A stretch of 64,000 bases of DNA from Sordaria brevicollis. Lineage: Eukaryota > Ascomycota > Sordariomycetes > Sordariales > Sordariaceae. Location of the stretch: positions 1,612,001 through 1,676,000 of the forward strand of contig JAUTDP010000001.1 in NCBI GenBank assembly GCA_033439795.1, read 5' to 3'. The notes below the pieces were generated by a model. That model saw only the letters and a list, made by a program, of their open reading frames with translations. It was not told where the DNA came from and did no database searches. A program made the translations under genes and the position numbers. Positions 9,990-21,595 of the stretch are shown piece by piece. The number at the start of each line of letters is the position of its first letter. Positions within the stretch are counted from its first letter, which is position 1.

Positions 9990-10780
9990 ATAGTATAAAT
10001 TATCAATTTAAATGCGAAGGCGATTATTAATTGGTGCACCTCCTCGTAGGTAGCTTTCCTACGGTTGATAGTAAAATTTCGATTATTATTCTCTCGGATA
10101 ATAAGGGTCGTATAAATTGTCAATTTGGATGCGAAAGCGATCGTCAATTAGTATACCTCCTCGTAGGTAGGTGGTTTTCTTACGGTTAATAGTGAAATTT
10201 CGATTGTTATTCTCTCGGGTAATAAGGGTCGTATAAATTATCGATTTGGATGCGAAGGCGATCGTCAATTAGTACACCTCCTCGTAGGTAGGTGGCTTTC
10301 TTGCGGTTGATAGTAAAATCTCGATTATTATTCTCTCGGGTAATGAGGGTCGCACAAGTTGTCGATTTGGATGCGAAGGCGATCGTCAATTAGTACACCT
10401 CCTCGTAGGTAAGTGGCTTTCTTGCGGTTGATGGTAAAATCTCGATTGTTATTCTCTCGGGTAATGAGGGTCGCGACGACGAAGGTAATTCATCAATTGG
10501 TGCACCTCCTTGTGGGTGGTAGTGAAATTTCGACTGTTATTCTCTCGGGTGATGAGGAGACCGACGACGTGGGTTTATCCTTCTAGCCGAGTGCCTAGAC
10601 TTTGTAGTGATCTTTCAATTCGCTTTGCCATTGAATTATCTCTTCCGGTGCGGCGGCTTGCAAAGTCAAGTTGTCGATTTGGATACGAAGGCGATTATTA
10701 ATTAGTGTACCTCTTTGTAGGTGGCTTTCCTACGGTTAATGGTGAAATCTCGACTATTATTCTCTCGGGTAATGATCGTT
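9990..10780. repeat. Tandem repeat, 121-bp period, about 4 good units plus diverged units
   Basis: Units contain GTGCACCTCCTCGTAGGTAG, a TATTCTCTCGGGTAAT box and GATTTGGATGCGAAGGCGA, spaced 121 bp between 10020 and 10470. A shortened unit lies near 10500-10560 and a final diverged one at 10665-10775. 121 is not a multiple of three, so the nested 60-63-codon minus frames (10147, 10268, 10389) are the same DNA read in shifting frames. Units toward the right are the least RIP-mutated. Confidence 0.9.
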
Positions 10781-10789
10781 TTGCTATTT

Positions 10790-11500
10790 GAACCTAAATC
10801 TATTATAATATATTAGAATATTATTAAAGAAGGAATAGAGGATATAAAATAAGAAATTTTGGACTTACTATTAATAATTTAATAATAATTCATTAATATT
10901 TTAAATCCAATTTAATTAAATTAAACTACCGATAAACCCAGTTCGTAATAGTTATTTTATATATAAGAGTGCGGTAATATATAATAATAGGATACTAGTA
11001 TTTAAATAAATATAGGAGAAGATCTAAATATATAATAATTTAGTAAAAGATAATAAAGGTATAGGTTAGGTATTTAGTGAAAAATATAGATATATAAATA
11101 TTTAGAAATAATTTAAACGATTAGACGAAATAGAGGGGTAGTAAAAAGTAGTAGGCGCGAAGAAGTCGGATTAGCGAAGGACCTAATAGTTGGGATTTGC
11201 TTTAATAAAATAAATTATTATTTTCCGAAATTAATATTTCGTATATTTAATAAATAGGTGAAGGGTATTATTTCTACGAATATATATTACGCAAATAGGT
11301 AATATTATTAAAGTCAACGCAATACGGCCTAATTTATCTTAGGTTATTAATATAATTTTATTAATAACGGGAGTATTAAAAAAATTCGCCTCCGAATTTA
11401 GCGGGCCTTTTCTTCCTCCTCTTTACTCTTCTTCTCTTTTACTTCCTACTCTTACTAAGCGGTTATAATTAAAAATTAGGACGGCTTTAACTACAAGACT
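10790..11500. other. Segmental duplication, copy 1
   Basis: Sequence at about 10940-11390 (markers AAGAGTGCGGTAATATATA, GAAATAGAGGGGTAGTAAAAA and TATTATTTCTACGAAT) recurs in shortened, diverged form at 11700-11985. No element boundary or coding motif was recognised. Confidence 0.55.
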
Positions 11501-11504
11501 TTAA

Positions 11505-11630
11505 GTTTATTAGGAATAGCAAAATTATATCCCGGCGTAGGCGGCGCGGGCGTAAATACGGGCGCAAGTAATTTTACTAGTATTTAACCGCGTAATAATT
11601 AATTAGAAATAAACGGGTCTATAAAATTAT
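11505..11630 (-). pseudogene. Single diverged relative of the 108-bp repeat block
   Basis: Matches the left end of the 9485-9885 array (CCCGGCGTAGGCGGCG) plus one half-unit. A minus-strand frame is open from about 11600 to 11530 and reads Pro/Thr/Ala-rich peptide (APVFTPAPPTPG), followed by a Lys/Glu-rich stretch to about 11410. This is suggestive of a duplicated, RIP-mutated gene fragment; no family recognised. Confidence 0.35.
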
Positions 11631-11639
11631 TTATCACTA

Positions 11640-12430
11640 TTCTAACCTCTTAATCTCCTCGCCGCTTTCGTTAATAATTCATTAAACCTCTATTTAAACT
11701 TTATAGTAATTTAATATATAAGAGTACGGTAATATATAGTAATAGGATACCGGTATTTAGTAAGTACTTAGAAATAATTTAAATAATTAAACGAAATAGA
11801 GGGGTAATAAAAAATATTAGGTATAGGGTAATAGGTAAAGGATATTATTTCTACGAATGCATATTACATAAACGGGTAATCTTACTAAAATCGACGCGGC
11901 TTAACCTATTTTAAATTATTAATATAGTTTTATTAATAGTAAGAGTATTAAGAAATTGTAAGCCTTAAAGTTCGGAGGCGAATTTCGAAGGGTATCCGCC
12001 GATTTTAATTATAAATTAAATACAATATATTTCGTTTATATAATTCCTATTACTATTCGATTATATAATTTCGCGAGAATATTTAGGGTATTATTACTTT
12101 TTTATCGTACAATTACTTCTTTACGTTAAAAGTCGCTAAACGAATATTAAATTTAACGTTAGAAGCGGCCTCTTCGGTAATATTATTATTCTATTCTTCG
12201 TTATCGAAATCCTTAGGTTCGGGGATACTATATTTTATTACCTTTTTATTACGCAATTACTTCTTTACGTTAAAAGTTACTAAATAAATAAGGCCGATAA
12301 ATTATAAAGTATTATAACGTTATATAAAATTTAAAAGAATATAATAAAGTAGTATATTATTACGTTACAAGATCGATACGGAAGGTTATAATTAGAAATG
12401 GGGGCGGCGGCGCATTATAATTTAATTAGG
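11640..12430. other. Segmental duplication, copy 2, and unassigned sequence
   Basis: 11700-11985 duplicates 10940-11390 with an internal deletion. A second, smaller duplication is seen at about 12090-12150 versus 12240-12290 (ACGCAATTACTTCTTTACG and flanks). Nothing else identified. Confidence 0.5.
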
Positions 12431-12935
12431 TAATCCGGGTTATTAAATAATAAGGTATAGAAAAAGTATTTAATAATAGGGATAATTAATTACGCCCAAT
12501 AAGTAATTTAATTCTATAAAATAAATATTAATAGATTAATATTGCAATTTTAATATTTAAAAGCTACGCGTTAGCGGCGGCGTTTAGAAATTTAAATAAA
12601 AATATTAATTTCCCTACTTTAATACGCTTAAATTATTACCGAAATAAAAGAGTACGTAAATAAGGAAAATATATAAATATAATTTAATATTATTTTAATT
12701 AAAAGAATTATTTAGCGCTATAAAGTTGATTTTTTAATATTTTCGTTATTTAATGTATTTTTGTATATTAATATTTTAACGTATTTTTATATATTAATAT
12801 TTTAAGATTTTTTTTAATTGTAAGTGAAAATAGGATTAAAGGGTATTATACAAAATATAATAAAATAAAATTAATATACCGAGAGTATAAATCTCAAGCC
12901 TAATTAAATATATACTTAGAAATATATAGAGTCCA
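12430..12935. other. AT-rich unassigned sequence with short tandem near 12760-12810
   Basis: Very AT-rich. GTATTTTTRTATATTAATATTTTAA occurs twice in tandem (about 12755-12805). No gene, element end or RNA recognised. Confidence 0.5.
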
Positions 12936-12938
12936 AGT

Positions 12939-13370
12939 CTATAGTAATTGAAGAAGGCGTCGGTATGCGGCTACGCCTAGGGCGAAGCGGAGTAATAATA
13001 TTACTATTATTATTGCGATAAATAATATGGCGATTACCGTACTAATAAAAGCAACGGTCGGTAAGCGGGGTGGTAAAATTAAATATATTTTTAACGCGAC
13101 CTTTACCCTTATTTTTAATCCTACGGCCATATAATAAGCGAAGATCCTCGTCTTCCTCATCTTTATTATTATCTCCTTCATCCTCTTCCTCAATCCTATT
13201 ATAATTAATAGAAATTTAACGTTATTTCTAGCTGCCGGATGTATAGCTAGACTGCTGGAGCTTATAGCGCAGGTTGGATAATTGCGATAAACGCGATTAT
13301 AACGAGCGCGATTAAGACGAGCGCGATTAAAACTATAATGAACGGGATCTGGCCAACTCTATCTCCAACT
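12939..13370 (-). pseudogene. Less-mutated patch with short hydrophobic reading frames
   Basis: A patch with more CpG, CpA and TpG than its surroundings. An 84-codon frame (13193 to 12939) has a basic start, then a hydrophobic segment around residues 48-68 (IAILFIAIIIVILLL) that could span a membrane. Upstream on the same strand (about 13335-13270) a decayed direct repeat of GCGCTCGTNNTAATC reads LIALV-type hydrophobic repeats. No known family recognised. It may be a remnant of a small membrane protein or chance. The LINE at 13374 abuts it. Confidence 0.25.
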
Positions 13371-13373
13371 ACT

Positions 13374-15025
13374 TTAAGAATTTATAAACGCGTTTATCGG
13401 GCTTTTAGCCGCTAATTTCGGTCTAATAGAAGGCCCGCTAATTTATTTATAAATACGGCTTCTATTTCCGCTTTTAAATTGTTTTTTACGAATAATAATA
13501 ATATAAATAGTAGGGGGGGCGTTAAAAAGATCGATATCCTTATCGTCCTTTACCGCCGCCGGTTTTAATATAATATTTTTTTTAAAGTCCTTTTAATATA
13601 TAAATAAATATAGCCTTTCGGCGTATTTTATAATAGCCTTCGTAATAATTTTTTTAAAAATAGGGTATACCTTCTTTTCGAAGGCGTAATACCCGTATTT
13701 TCTATACGGAGTATAGAAAATTAGCGATTTATTTTCGTTAAATAAGCAATTCGCTTTTCTAAAACGGTCCTTATTATATTTATTTTTACTATAGCGTTTA
13801 TAAATATTAATATTATAATAGAATTTCCCTAAATATCCTACGCTTTAATAAATAAAATACTATTAAATATTAATTAAAGAGGTAAACGGTTTGTAAATAT
13901 ATACGCCGCCTTCCTAAAGGAGGAATCCTTTATAGAGAATTTCGGCTATTTTTATAATTATAATTTCTATTATAAGGAATCCCCTATCTTCGCTAATTCT
14001 CTTCTTCTACGGGTATATTTTAATAATAGAAACGGTTAAATTCGCTTATTATATTTTATAAGTAATATCTTCTATTTTTATATATTTAATAATATTCGTT
14101 TAAAAGAACCCTTTAATAATTAACGTAATAATATTTAAAAATATAAACGTTTTTTTACTAAAAACCTTTTTAACCTAAATTTAATATTATTAATACTATT
14201 TACGTATAGTATTATTGAATATAATTCTATAATTTCCGGTCGTAGGTAATTTTGTAGCGGTTTATACGATATTAAAGGTATTAATTTTTAAATTGTGAAA
14301 TATCTTTTCGATTTGAATTTTAATTTCTTCGTTCGTCCACTTCGAATATTAAATATTAATCGTAATATTTCGAATAAAAAGGGTATAATTATAATTAATA
14401 AAGAATATTTTTAAAGGGGGGGTAATAATTATAATATATTAAAAGATAAACCCGGTTTTAAAAAGAACGTTTTTTATAATTCCGGCCTATATTTTCGGCG
14501 CCTCTTTAACGTTCTTTTATAATTCCTATAGGATTATTTTCTTTAAATCGTTAAAATCCTTCCTAATAATAATTTCATCGTTATTAACTTTATTAACCTT
14601 AGAGTATATTACCCTACTTTTCTTCGCGAGGATTTTTGTATATTTATTAAATAATTTACGAACTTAATTATAATCCTCGAGCGAGACGGTATCGTAGTCC
14701 AAAGATTTATTCACTTTAGCGATAAATTTCTTTATAATTTTATTGTCCTCTTATATTTTTTCCGAAGTCTTTATAACGTACGTTATATTAGGGTCGTTAT
14801 ATATTAAAAATCCTACGAGCGGGTTATAAACGTTATTTTCGAATTTATAATTGCCGTTATAAATTATTATTAATAATAATAATATATTATTATCATTGTA
14901 ATCGTCGCGGGATATTATAAAGGACGTAAAAGACCCTCTTAAATCGATTCCCGTTATTAGTTTTCGTTTTAGAGCGCTCCTCGATTAGAAATTAGCGTTT
15001 CCGGTTCTAAAGCAGTTCTTCGAAA
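13374..15025 (-). mobile_element. Tad1-like LINE fragment (ORF1 and 5' end)
   Basis: Minus-strand LINE piece running from the LINE 5' boundary (CTTTAGAACCGGAAACG, complement at 15003-15025) to about the last third of ORF1. It lacks ORF2 and the 3' end, so it is a broken copy rather than a 5'-truncated insertion. It faces the plus copy at 15205 head to head. Confidence 0.85.
13380..15000 (-). pseudogene. LINE ORF1 (gag-like) remnant
   Basis: Gag-like protein of the Tad1-type LINE. The CCHC knuckle region lies at about 13830-13745 and keeps one Cys codon. Upstream (15000 to 14400) is the N-terminal region, found in all copies that reach the 5' end. Stops are mostly TAA/TAG at Gln-like positions. 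Compared with the plus copies at 15205 and 16633, differences are mainly C/T and G/A. Confidence 0.65.
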
Positions 15026-15204
15026 CGTTTATTATTAAAAAATTTTAAAAAATATAAGAACTTTAATATTAAAATTATATTACTAGCGGAATTTAATAAC
15101 CTTAACGTTGAAAATTATTTACTTAATAATAATAATAATATTTATAAATTAATTACTATTATTATTAAAATAGTTATTAAATAATACTAAACCTTTAAAA
15201 AAAT
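15026..15204. other. Spacer between head-to-head LINE 5' ends
   Basis: 180 bp of AT-rich sequence between two LINE copies that diverge outwards. No homology to other parts of the window was seen. It may be flanking target sequence or degraded LINE 5' UTR. Confidence 0.5.
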
Positions 15205-16610
15205 AATTTAAAAACTACTTTAGAACCGGAAACGCCGATTTCTAATCGAGGAGCGTTCTAAAACGAAAATTAATAACGGGAATCGATTTAGGAGGGTTTT
15301 TTATATCCTTCGTAATATCCCGCGACGATTATAACGACGACGATATATTATTATTACCGATAGTAATTAATAATAGTAATTATAGATTCGAAAATAATAT
15401 TTATAACCCGCTCGTAAAATTTTTAATATATAACGACTTTAAAATAACGCGCGCTGCGAAGATTTCGGAAAAAACGTAGGAGGACGATAAAATTATAAAG
15501 AAATTTATCGTTAAAGTGAATAAATTTTTAAATTATAATACCGTTTCGTTCGAAAATTATAATTAGATTTATAAATTATTTAATAAATATATAAAAATCT
15601 TCGCGAAGAAAAATAGGGTAATACGCCCCGAGGTTAATAAAATTAATAATAATTAAATTATTATTAAGAAGGATTTCGACGATTTAAAGAAAACGATTTT
15701 GTAGGAATTATAGAAGAACGTTAAAGAGGCGTTGAAAATATAGGCCAGAATTATAAAGGACGTTCTTTTTAAAATTAGGTTTATTTTTTAATATATTATA
15801 TTTATTACCCCCTCCCCCGAAAATATTCCCTATTAATTACGACCGTACCCTTTTTATTCGAAATATTATAATTAATATTTAATATTCGAAATAAACGAAC
15901 GAAGAAATTAAAATTTAAATTAAAAAATTATTTCGTAATTTGAAGACTAGTACTTTTAATATTATATAAGCCATTACGAAATTATTTACGACCGGAAATT
16001 ATAGGATTATATTTAATAATATTATATATAAATAGTATTAATAATATTAAATTTAGGCTAAAAAGGTCTTTAGCGAAAAAACGTTCGTATTTTTAAATAT
16101 TATTATATTAATTATTAAAGGGTTCCCCTAAGCGAATATCGCCGAATATATAAGGATAGAAGATATTATTTATAAAATATAATAAACGAACCCGAACGCC
16201 TTTATTATTAAAATATACCCGTAGAAGAAGAAAATTAGTAAAAATAAAAAATTCCTTATAATAAAAATTGCAATTATAAAAGTAATTGAAATTTTCCGTA
16301 AAGGATTCTTCCTTTAAGAGGGCGGCGCGTATATTTACGAACTATTTACCTCTTCGGCTAATATCCAATAATATTTTATTTATTAGGGCGTAGAATATTT
16401 AAAGAAGTTCTATTATAACGCTAACGTTTATAAACGTTATAATAAAAATAAATATAATAAGGACCGTTTTAAAAAAGTAAATTACCCGTTTAATAAAGAT
16501 AAATTATTAATTTTCTACGCTCTATATAAAAAATACGAATTTAACGCTTTCGAAAAGAAAATATACCCCCTTTTTAAAAAAATTATTACGAAGGCTAGAA
16601 AATTATAATT
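15205..16610 (+). mobile_element. Tad1-like LINE fragment (5' end and ORF1)
   Basis: Begins at the common 5' boundary CTTTAGAACCGGAAACG and ends abruptly about 200 bp after the zinc-knuckle region (16420-16510), where another LINE copy starts. Only ORF1 is present, in many broken pieces. The CCHC positions are mostly Tyr or Asn codons. An array of two LINE 5' segments in tandem (15205 and 16633) indicates rearrangement or insertion of one into the other. Confidence 0.8.
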
Positions 16611-16649
16611 AAGAAGAACTGCTTTAGAACCGGAAACGCCGATTTCTAA

Positions 16650-18370
16650 TCGAAGAGCGCTCTAAAACGAAAACCGATAATAGGAATCGATTTAAAAAGG
16701 TCTTTTACGTCCCTTACAATATTTTACGACGATTATAGCGACGATAATATATTATTATTACCGATAGCGATTAATAATAGTAATTATAATTTCGAAAATA
16801 GCGTTTATAATCCGCTCGTAAAATTCTTAATATATAACGATTTTAATATAGCGCATATTACGAAGATTTTAAAAAAAATATAGGAGGATAATAAAATTAT
16901 AAAAAAATGTATCGTTAAAACGAATAAATTTTCGGATTATAATACCGTTTCGTTCGAGGACTATAATTAAATTCGTAAATTATTTAACGAGTATACGAAA
17001 ATCCTCGCGAAGAAAAATAGGGTAATACGCCCTAAGGTTAATAAAGTTAGTAATAATTAAATTATTATTAAGAAAAATTTTAAGAATTTGAAAAAGACGA
17101 TTTTGTAAGAATTATAGAAAAATATTAAAGAAGCGCTAAAAATATAGGTTAAAATTATAAAGGATATTCTTTTTAAAATTAAATTTATTTCTTAATATAT
17201 TATAATTATTACCCCCTTTTTAAAAATATTCTCCGTTAATTACGACTATACCCTCTTTATTCGAAGTATTATAATCGATATTTAATATTCAAAGCGGATA
17301 AATAAAGAAATTAAAATTTAAATCGAGAAGATATTTCGCGATTTAAGGACTAATACCTTTAATATCGTACAAACCGCTACGAAATTATTTACAACTAGAA
17401 ATTATAAAATTATATTTAATAATATTATATATAAATAATATTAATAATATTAAATTTGGGCTAAAAAAGTCTTTAGCGAAAAAGCGTTCGTATTTTTAAA
17501 TATTATTCTATTAATTACTAAAGGGTTCCTTTAAACGAATATTACCGAATATATAAGGATAGAAAATATTATTTATAAAATATAATAAACGAATCCGAAC
17601 GCTTTTATTATTAAAATACGCTTATAAAAAAAGAGAATTAGTAAAAATAGGGGATTCTTTATAATAGAGGTTACGATTATAAAAGTAATTAAAATTCTTT
17701 ATAAAGGATTTTTCCTTTAAGAAGGCGGTATATATATTTATAAATTATTTATTTCTTCGGTTAATATTTAATAATATTTTATTTATTAGGGCGTAAAATA
17801 TTTAAGGAAATTCTATTATAACGTTAACGTTTATAAATATTATAATAAGGATAAATATAATAAAAACCGCTTTAAAGAAACGAATTATTTATTTAATAAG
17901 GATAAATTATTAATTTTCTATATTTTATATAGAAAATATAAGTATTACGCCTTCGAAAAAAAGGTATACCCTATTTTTAAAAAAATTATTATAAAGGCTA
18001 CTATAGCGTACGTTAAAAGGCTACGCTCTTTTATATATTGGAAGGACTTTAAAAAAAATATTATATTAAAACCGGCGGCGGTAAAAGATAATAAAGATAT
18101 CGATTTCTTTAACGCCCTCCCTACCGCCCGTATTATTATTATTTATAAAAAGGAATTTAAAAGTAGAAATAAAGGCCGTACCCGTAAATAAATTAACGGG
18201 CCCTCTATTAAATTAAAATTAATAATTAAAGGTTTAATAAATATATTTACGAATTTTTAAAGCTCGGGTATTCGGAATAATACCGGTTTAATCGCCGCTA
18301 TTAAACCGGTTATTTAAAAAAAAAAACTCCCGCTCCTATTCCGCCCACGGGGTTAGAAGATATTCCTTTA
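16650..18370 (+). pseudogene. LINE ORF1 (gag-like) remnant
   Basis: About 570 codons of gag-like protein. The RNA-binding CCHC region is at about 17805-17895, followed by a C-terminal segment with conserved Lys/Arg blocks. In the family this protein binds LINE RNA and assembles the particle. Every copy here is broken by stops consistent with RIP of Gln/Trp codons, so none can be made. Confidence 0.7.
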
Positions 18371-18374
18371 TAAA

Positions 18375-21300
18375 ATAATTAATAATTTAATTAAAAATAT
18401 TTTATTAGAATATAGGGAAATTATACGAAAGAAGGAAATTACTATTCGAATAAAAAGAGACTTATAATATTATAATAATTTAAAAGTTGGGTAGGAATTT
18501 AAATAAAAATATTTATCGTTTATAAGGCGGTAAATATATTAAAATAAATTATTTAAAAAAAGGGAAAGTAGTTATTTATATAAATAAGAACTAGAATTTT
18601 AAGGATTTAAATTTCTACGTTAAAAAAAATTAGGCCTTTATAACGTTTAAAAATTTAAAAGAATTATTAATTATTTATTCGATTTATTCCTTTATCAAAA
18701 TATATAAAATATTAGAATACGAATAGGGGTTTCCCCTCTTCGAACTCTTTAAAAAAAAACCCCTAGTAAGATATTAAATCGTAATTATCGGGGATTTTAA
18801 TTTCTATTATCCTAATTAGGATTTAGAAAATAGGATTAATTTAAAAATTAAAAGATTCTTTATATAAATACGATAATAATATATACAATTTATTATTTTT
18901 AAAAAGGAACCGACTTATATAAATAATATAATACGGGAAGAAAAAAATAGGATAATTAATTATATATAAATAATATTAGGAATCGAAATTAAATATTAAA
19001 GGGCGTAATAGTATAAATAAATTAATTCGGATTATTATTCTTAAAAAATTTGGGTTTATATTAAAAGAAAAATTAAAAAAGTAGAAATAAAAGAAAGGTT
19101 ATAATTAGAATTTAATAAATACGGAAAAAGTACGAGAGGCGGCGTTATAATAAATTTCAATTTTAATAAAAATTAATACGAAAAAGGAATTAGAATTTAT
19201 ATTCGATAAATTTAATAACGAATTTATAAATATAACGGAAGAGTTTATCTTATATTAAAAAAAAGGTCGAAGGAAAAGAGTTAAGTAATAAACGTTAAAA
19301 TATAAAATAGCGATAAAAAATATAAAGCGGAAGTAGTAGAAATAATATAAAGAAAAAATATCTTCGAATTAGGTAAAGTTCGTAGAAGTATTAATAAAGA
19401 AAAGAAGGATTAATATAAAAATTTAATAAACGATATAGCAAAAAGGCGTCGAAAGGGCGTCGAAGAATTTAAATAAATTTTAAACCTTCGAAAAATGGGC
19501 TTATACCCGAAGTTATTTATTAATAGACCCGCCCAAATTCTTAATTTTTAAATAATATAAAGGAATAGAAGAAATTAAAAATTATAATAGTAAAGCGAAT
19601 ATTCTCGCCGAATATTTCTTCCCGAAGGTAAATATTTTTACGAATTATTTACCTAATTAAACCCTTCTACTAAATACCGGCGATTTATTATTTATTAATA
19701 AATTAATTATTAAAGAGGATATTTAGGATATTTTATTTTAAATAGCTCCGAATAAAATATTAGGCGTTAATTAATATTTAAATAAATTTTTAAAAATTTG
19801 TAAAGAATTATTCCGAAAGGTTATAACCGCTTTCGCGGCTACGAATTTTCGTCTTAGATATTTCCTATAGTAATTTAAAAATATAAAAGTAATTATTTTT
19901 AAAAAATTAGGAAAAACCACCGTTTAATAAAAATTAGCCGGTGTATAGAGGTTAATTTTATTATTAAATAATATTGGGAAAATCTTCGAACCGTTTATTA
20001 TTAAAAAATTTATTTAAATTATAAAAAAATTTAACCTCTTATTAAAGGGTTAAATAGGTAATTAAATAAATTATTCGACCGAATTTACTATTTATATTAT
20101 TACGGATATTATATATATAATTTAGAAATTCGGAGCCGTTACGTTATTAATACTCTTTAGTTTTAAAAGTGTATTTAATAGAATTAATTATAGGTAATTA
20201 TTATATACTTTATAGGAAATGTAATTTTTATAATAAATTTTCGAATAAGTAGCGAATTTTATTAATAAATGAAGAGGTTCCTTTTTTTTCAATAACGAAA
20301 TATTTATTCCTTATATTATAGAAGTTGGAATACCTTAAGGCTCTTTCCTTTCCCTAATTCTTTTTATCCTTTTTATTATCTTATTATATTATAAATTATT
20401 TACGGTTAAAAATACAATTATAATTGGCTTCGCTAATAATATTAATATTATCGCTATGGTAAAGATTATTAAAAAGAATTATAAAATATTTTAAACGGTA
20501 TAGGAAATTTATTTTAAGTAAGTAAGGGAAAGAAATATAGAATTCGAAGCGAATAAAATAGAATTAATATATTTTATATAAACGAAGGTATTAAGAATAG
20601 AAATTCTTTAATTCGGGGATATTATATTTCGACCGATAGAATTAATAAGATTTTTAAGCGTTTAATTAAATTATAAAGTTAATTATCGAATTTATATAGA
20701 GGCTATTAAAAAAAAAATAAAGATTTAAATAAATATATTAATTTAATTAGTCGTAAAGATTTACTTAGGGTTATTCTTTTATTCGTACGAAGGAAATTTA
20801 TATTAAATATATTTAAAGCGTAATTATATATAGAATTTTAGTTTTCTATTAATTAATAGAAGTATATAATAAATTTCGAAAGATAGTAATTAGATTAGTT
20901 AAATATTAGATTAAATATTTAAGAATTATCGTTAGGGCGTATAAGGTTACGTTAGTATAGAATTTTAAAACGGAAATTTTTTGCCTACTATTCGATTTCT
21001 ATTTTAATAAATACCCGCTCAACCGTTACAGCCGCCGGAACCTTCAGCCCTCGATCGAGAGGTATGGCTGGAGGACGCTACGAGGAGAGAGTGGGTATCG
21101 CACTATAACTATCAATTAACGGTAGCGGTAGCCAAATTAAGTCGGCGGTATAAATTCACGATTATTAACCTCGACCCGAAATTTAATAATGCCGCAATAA
21201 AACGGCACATAATCGGTTAGAAAAAGAAGAAGCGGAAAAGAACTTAACCTTTGGAGGATAATAAAAATTATTATCTATTAACGAAAGCGAAAAGCTCCCT

Positions 21301-21528
21301 CTTCGTCTAAGCGAGAACGGAGGTAATTGGCCTTAGGGTTTTCCTTTTCTAAAGGAGAATCCCTAATATCGATACCCCTATTTACTCGTACGGATTAAGA
21401 CGGGAAACGTTCTACTATATTACATTCGAATATTTCCGGATAATAAATATATAATTTATAACGACCGATTGGCTATAAACGTAGGAATAATTCTAAATTC
21501 ATTTAGACGATAGAATTAAAGCTAAAAG
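18375..21528 (+). pseudogene. LINE ORF2: endonuclease, reverse transcriptase (split by MULE-1)
   Basis: Polyprotein of the Tad1-like LINE. The AP-like endonuclease is marked by IIGDFNFYYPN*D at about 18785-18830 (family form GDFN-hh-P-W-D; the Trp is now a stop). The reverse transcriptase spans about 19730-20500, with RLILLLNNIGKI-like box 2 near 19950, GVP*GSPLSPILF at 20325-20370 and FANN at 20426-20446 in place of the catalytic FADD/FVDD. An AYKVT-type segment follows near 20940, then a C-terminal Cys/His motif (ET..H) near 21350-21480. No RNase H domain was recognised. The last ~35 codons lie beyond MULE-1 (31114-31217). Confidence 0.85.
21521..21528. repeat. MULE-1 target-site duplication (left)
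   Basis: GCTAAAAG, repeated exactly at 31106-31113. Other LINE copies have a single copy at this site (e.g. 38517-38524), confirming the duplication. Confidence 0.95.
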
Positions 21529-21595
21529 GGCATTTACTCCACGGGCACCATAGCCGTCTTACACGGGCACCAAACCTTATCCGGGCACCAATATT
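21529..21595 (+). repeat. MULE-1 left TIR with three GGGCACCA iterons
   Basis: Contains CGGGCACCA three times (about 21545, 21568 and 21586) at roughly 20-bp spacing. Its inverse is at 31041-31105. Repeated subterminal boxes are typical transposase-binding sites; that role is inferred. Confidence 0.9.

Larger units (their letters stand above)
16633..21528 (+). mobile_element. Near-complete Tad1-like LINE, part 1 (to MULE-1 insertion)
   Basis: Reads from the 5' boundary through ORF1 and most of ORF2. It is interrupted by MULE-1 at 21529 and continues at 31106-32960, giving about 6.74 kb without the insertion (the 8-bp duplication counted once). This is one of two copies in the window that span all three frames. 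RIP is heavy up to about 20990, then nearly absent at 20995-21130, a sharp change within one copy. Confidence 0.9.

Noticed and set aside
9956..10389. Three overlapping 60-63-codon minus-strand frames
   Set aside because: They are the same 121-bp satellite unit read in shifting frames; the period is not a multiple of three.
7598..10780. CRISPR-like regular repeats
   Set aside because: Units are tandem (86, 108, 121 bp) with no short repeat/unique spacer alternation, and the genome is eukaryotic in character.
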